The notes under the pieces were generated by a model, which made no database searches, was not told the origin of the DNA, and saw only the letters and a list, made by a program, of their open reading frames with translations. Shown here piece after piece: positions 61,284 through 64,000 of a DNA stretch of 64,000 bases. Position 1 is the first letter of the stretch. Each line of letters opens with the position of its first letter. Origin of the DNA: Hyunsoonleella aquatilis (GTDB lineage: Bacteria > Bacteroidota > Bacteroidia > Flavobacteriales > Flavobacteriaceae); assembly GCF_014270105.1 (NCBI RefSeq), contig NZ_JACNMF010000006.1, forward strand, positions 104,086 to 168,085, in the 5' to 3' direction. Made by a program: the position numbers and the translations under genes.

Positions 61284-61377
61284 AACTTAGCATCTACACA
61301 CCAATCTGAAAATCCGCTAGGATTTTCATAAGTAGGCGAGAACGAGCAATTACTTATAGCCATTGTTGGGTGTAGTT
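61284..61377 (-). repeat. 94-bp direct repeat, copy 1 (attC-like end)
   Basis: This repeat matches 62171-62264 without gaps and with 4 mismatches. It contains the hairpin GAAAATCC-gcta-GGATTTTC. It ends at GTTGGGT (61365-61371), which fits the attC consensus GTTRRRY. It sits directly after the PIN toxin stop codon. The matching 5' half (RYYYAAC) is degenerate here (GCACAAC at 61280-61286). Confidence 0.75.
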
Positions 61378-61378
61378 A

Positions 61379-61798
61379 TTATTTATTCAGAGATTTTAAA
61401 AACTCATCTGCTGTCATTACAGGTAATAATGATTTCTTAAAGTCCTTTCCGTTTCTTGTTATTATAATTTCACATTCTGATTCGGTCGCACTGAAATATT
61501 GCAATGTATCTTCAAAGTCTTTTATCGAAGAATTAAGTCCCTTTTCAATCGTTTGTTCATTGAGAGAGCATATTTCACAGATTATCTTAAATTTTCGAAG
61601 TTTTTCTCTTGCAATTTTCTCGTTCTCAAATTTTGCTATAAAATAGTTTACTGTTGCAAAAGAAATAGGCGAAACAACCATTGTCAGCTTTTCTTTTTCG
61701 GCCAACGTTGCAATTTTTGCAATCGGTTCGTAAAATGGTTTTCGCTCTCCTAAAAAGTCCAACATTACATTTGTGTCTATAAAAATCCTTTTGCTCAT
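61379..61798 (-). CDS. PIN domain toxin ribonuclease
   Basis: A 139-residue PIN-fold protein, the toxin half of a type II toxin-antitoxin module. It begins RIFIDTNVMLDFLGERKPFYE with the first catalytic Asp; Glu in the SECEIIITRN(G)KDF segment and the later Asp residues complete the Mg2+ site of PIN nucleases. PIN toxins cut tRNA or mRNA when freed from the antitoxin. It overlaps the antitoxin gene by 4 bp (ATGA), typical coupling. It ends directly at the first copy of a 94-bp repeat. Confidence 0.88.
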   Translation of the reverse strand: MSKRIFIDTNVMLDFLGERKPFYEPIAKIATLAEKEKLTMVVSPISFATVNYFIAKFENEKIAREKLRKFKIICEICSLNEQTIEKGLNSSIKDFEDTLQYFSATESECEIIITRNGKDFKKSLLPVMTADEFLKSLNK

Positions 61799-62043
61799 TT
61801 ATACTTCTCGATTAAATAATCAGAATATTCTTTTTTATAGTCCAAATCAGCTGGAATTTCAGTTCCCGTTGAGATACTTTTCACGAAAGGTGAAATCTCG
61901 AATTCAGAAGTATCGTTATCAGAAGTCAAGGATTGTAAATAGGCTTCTACAATTCGAGATAGGCTCATCTTTTTATTAGAAGCATATTCCTTTGCCTTTT
62001 CAATAATCCTCTGATTGAGCTTTAAAGTTAATTTTGTGTCCAT
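61795..62043 (-). CDS. DUF6364-type antitoxin
   Basis: An 82-residue antitoxin. The N-terminal MDTKLTLKLNQRIIEKAKEYASNKKMSLSRIVEAYL is a ribbon-helix-helix DNA-binding fold. The C-terminal half, with EYSDYLIEKYK, would wrap around the PIN toxin. It precedes and overlaps the toxin gene. Its promoter box TATATTTG (minus strand, 62063-62070) sits inside a perfect 9-bp inverted repeat, a likely autoregulatory operator. Confidence 0.85.
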   Translation of the reverse strand: MDTKLTLKLNQRIIEKAKEYASNKKMSLSRIVEAYLQSLTSDNDTSEFEISPFVKSISTGTEIPADLDYKKEYSDYLIEKYK

Positions 62044-62051
62044 AACAAATC

Positions 62052-62090
62052 ATTTATACGTACAAATATAATAAAATAATCCGTATAAAT
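62052..62090 (-). promoter_or_regulatory. Antitoxin promoter box with inverted-repeat operator
   Basis: ATTTATACG (62052-62060) and CGTATAAAT (62082-62090) form a perfect inverted repeat with centres 30 bp apart. The full -7 box TATATTTG (minus strand, 62063-62070) lies between the arms, 19 bp upstream of the antitoxin ATG. A ribbon-helix-helix antitoxin dimer could bind each arm. Confidence 0.65.
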
Positions 62091-62127
62091 GTAGTTAGCA
62101 ATGACTTTTGCTGTGAGGTTTAATTAC

Positions 62128-62258
62128 GCCCAACGGCATCGGCTATGAGTAGTTGCGTGGGTTAGCACTTAACTTAGCATCTACACACCAAACTGAAAAT
62201 CCGCGAGGATTTTCATAAGTAGGCGAGAACGAGCAATTACTTATAGCCATTGTTGTGT
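62128..62258 (-). repeat. attC-like site including 94-bp repeat copy 2
   Basis: A 131-bp imperfect palindrome from GCCCAAC (62128-62134, fits RYYYAAC) to GTTGTGT (62252-62258, 6/7 to GTTRRRY). The inner arms GGCTATGAGTAGTTGC and GCAATTACTTATAGCC pair. The 94-bp direct repeat copy 2 (62171-62264) overlaps it, with hairpin GAAAATCC-gcga-GGATTTTC. It lies just after the stop codon of the next gene (62281). Confidence 0.6.
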
Positions 62259-62280
62259 GCAGTTTTTAACTTGTTATCTA

Positions 62281-63927
62281 CTACTGGGAGATTGTCATTG
62301 CTCCTGAACAAGACGAGTCTGAGGTTCCATTGCAAGAATCTAAATTAGGTATTCTATTCACTGAATAAGTAAATGTTCCTATAAAACTGGTTCCATTGAA
62401 GGTTCCCTCAAAACTGCCATCGACAAATTGATCATGTAACAATGTTGAATTATCATCACACTGAAATTCTAAGTTAAATAAATCATAACCAAAAGTTAGT
62501 GACAAATTATTCCCATCAAATTCATATGTTCCTGTGCTACCAGCAATATATTCAAGTGTGCCGTCCTCAAAAAATGTCATTGGTGTTGGACCTCCATATT
62601 CTTGACCAGAACTGCAAGTTATTCCATTATCATTTAATGACCATGTACCAACAATATCAATTTGATTTTCACATTCTTGCACATCATTACCATTCACAGA
62701 ATAACATTTATCTATAATCGCGTCATCAGTAAACCATTGATAAGCTGCTATTGATAAATTACCAGAACTTCCAATAATTCCTACCCACTTTAACCAACTA
62801 ATTTTATCTTGAATAGATTCTATTAAAATAGAAATTGAAGAGTTAGGTGGATTACATCCAAAGAACACATTTTCTGAAGTAGTTATGAAAGCTAGAATTT
62901 TGTTGTATGTAAATGTCAAGATATCCTGAACTGAATTTATATTTTGAAAATCATCTACAGAACCTAAAAATGTTTCAAAGTTGCCTGCAAGAGCCTGTGC
63001 GCATTGAAGGTTTGAACCATTTTTAGAAGGGATTAGGTCTAAAAATATATCCATCGCTATATCTTTTATATTGGCTCCCAATGCTAGTGCAGCTTCATAA
63101 TCTCCCTGATTACTAAATTGTCTACCTGTTCTTATTCTAATTTCATAATCACCATTGTCGGCAGGTAATGTATATGGACTTTCGACAATATCAACATCAT
63201 TTGTAATATTGTCAAGAATACTTTGGAAGATTTCTGAAATGGATGTTGGAACAAAAGTAACTCTATCTAGTTTTATAGATTCTAGTCGTTGATTATCTTT
63301 ATAGATTCCAATGTAAGTTGAGTATGTTTTACCAGGGTTTTGAAAAATAAACTCTCTATTTTGTTGAAATATTGTGACTGGATTGTCATTTAGTTTAATA
63401 GAAGCTTTTTTGTTTGCATTTTGCTGGAAAAATGAAACAAAATTTGAAGCAAAAGTATTTTGATTTGTATCAAGGGGTGATATACCTTGAGCTATTAATT
63501 GTTCAAGTTCAATTTTTAAACTTTCGAAGTTAGGCCCTTGCTTAAGGCTATTTAATAAATCTATTTTCCCTTGAGTTGTTAATGTCTGGGATAATGGCAA
63601 TGACATAAACATGGCTATTAACGTGGATTCTGAATCTATAGTGAAATCTGTTTGATTAGGATAATTGAATCCCATTAAGATTACTTTATCAGTTTGGTCT
63701 GTAACATATAAGAAATTGGTTTCAAGTTCATTAATATCAACACTATAATTGTTATCAGTCACTTCACTATTTCCGGCAAAAGAATTTACTTGTAATAAAT
63801 CTGAATTAATTTGACTGCCAATTGGAAGTTTAATTGTGCCAGTAATCGATGAATCTTCTACATTGTTATCATCTTTTGAACATCCCAAAAAGATTAAAAG
63901 TGTAAACAGGAAGGTTAGTTTTCTCAT
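62281..63927 (-). CDS. Large hypothetical lipoprotein
   Basis: A 548-residue predicted lipoprotein (signal MRKLTFLFTLLIFLGC, Cys16; ATG 63927 chosen over an upstream TTG). An N-terminal region with short beta segments precedes a helical middle (about 120-370). The C-terminal lipocalin-like domain has IVGTWSLNDNGITCSSGQEYGGPTPMTFFEDGTLEYIAGSTGTYEFDGNNLSLTF and GTFNGTSFIGTFTYSVNR. Several Cys residues may form disulfides. No family is recognised. It ends close to the attC-like repeat at 62128-62258 and may be a cassette gene. Downstream of its start (63928-64000) no gene is seen. Confidence 0.6.
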   Translation of the reverse strand: MRKLTFLFTLLIFLGCSKDDNNVEDSSITGTIKLPIGSQINSDLLQVNSFAGNSEVTDNNYSVDINELETNFLYVTDQTDKVILMGFNYPNQTDFTIDSESTLIAMFMSLPLSQTLTTQGKIDLLNSLKQGPNFESLKIELEQLIAQGISPLDTNQNTFASNFVSFFQQNANKKASIKLNDNPVTIFQQNREFIFQNPGKTYSTYIGIYKDNQRLESIKLDRVTFVPTSISEIFQSILDNITNDVDIVESPYTLPADNGDYEIRIRTGRQFSNQGDYEAALALGANIKDIAMDIFLDLIPSKNGSNLQCAQALAGNFETFLGSVDDFQNINSVQDILTFTYNKILAFITTSENVFFGCNPPNSSISILIESIQDKISWLKWVGIIGSSGNLSIAAYQWFTDDAIIDKCYSVNGNDVQECENQIDIVGTWSLNDNGITCSSGQEYGGPTPMTFFEDGTLEYIAGSTGTYEFDGNNLSLTFGYDLFNLEFQCDDNSTLLHDQFVDGSFEGTFNGTSFIGTFTYSVNRIPNLDSCNGTSDSSCSGAMTISQ

Positions 63928-64000
63928 AGTCAATATTTATGTTAAATAATAGCATTTAATTTTGGTTGATGCAATACCCAATGATGGGTAGATTTATGGC

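Overview
The window is a chromosomal stretch from a Bacteroidota bacterium, most likely a marine member of the Flavobacteriaceae. Support comes from moderately AT-rich DNA, type IX secretion (T9SS) C-terminal sorting domains, families largely confined to Bacteroidota (DUF4175, DUF4249, DUF4837, DUF2652, DUF6090, CHU_C-type C-termini), a TonB-dependent receptor, and many starts preceded by the Bacteroidota -7 promoter box TAnnTTTG. No rRNA, tRNA, CRISPR array, insertion sequence or prophage was seen.

Layout. 1-10.4 kb: an alpha-glucan locus with a GT4-type glucan synthase (truncated by the window edge), glgC, glgE, maltokinase and glgB in tight order, then a GH31 alpha-glucosidase. Together these make up a GlgE-type (maltose-1-phosphate) glycogen route. 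10.4-11.7 kb: a decayed gene in pieces around a small lipoprotein gene. 11.8-18.7 kb: housekeeping and envelope genes (DUF4837 lipoprotein, MltD, MOSC protein, Pgk, DUF2652, HolB). 18.7-26 kb: an ECF sigma operon with adhesin-like and outer-membrane proteins, a DUF2807 lipoprotein, and a TonB receptor/DUF4249 pair. 26-36 kb: VWA lipoprotein, OmpH-like protein, methyltransferase, mnmG bracketed by two parS-like sites, ybeY, and a DUF4175 membrane protein. 36-46 kb: gltX, GNAT, an aspartoacylase-like enzyme next to a glutamate-cysteine-ligase/CBS fusion, rnpA, an S41 protease and an OmpA-type protein. 46-55.7 kb: four T9SS-exported repeat proteins, split by the leftward rpiB operon and an AT-rich intergenic region carrying a perfect DnaA box. 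55.9-60.3 kb: rnr, a lipoprotein, and a SulP transporter. 60.4-64 kb: an accessory segment with a DUF6090 protein, a PIN toxin/antitoxin module between two 94-bp direct repeats, and a large lipoprotein.

Most noteworthy: (i) gltX and rnr each seem to carry an in-frame insertion of a palindromic repeat element translated from the same frame (both read Asn-Val-Thr-Leu-Ser), and related copies lie in intergenic DNA; (ii) the toxin-antitoxin module is arranged like a gene cassette between attC-like repeats and has an inverted-repeat operator around its promoter box; (iii) two parS-like sites bracket mnmG, and an AT-rich DnaA-box region 18-20 kb away is a candidate chromosome origin; (iv) the glycogen locus encodes the uncommon GlgC-GlgM-GlgE-GlgB route. 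Functional statements rest on motif and family recognition from the sequence alone; no searches were run.
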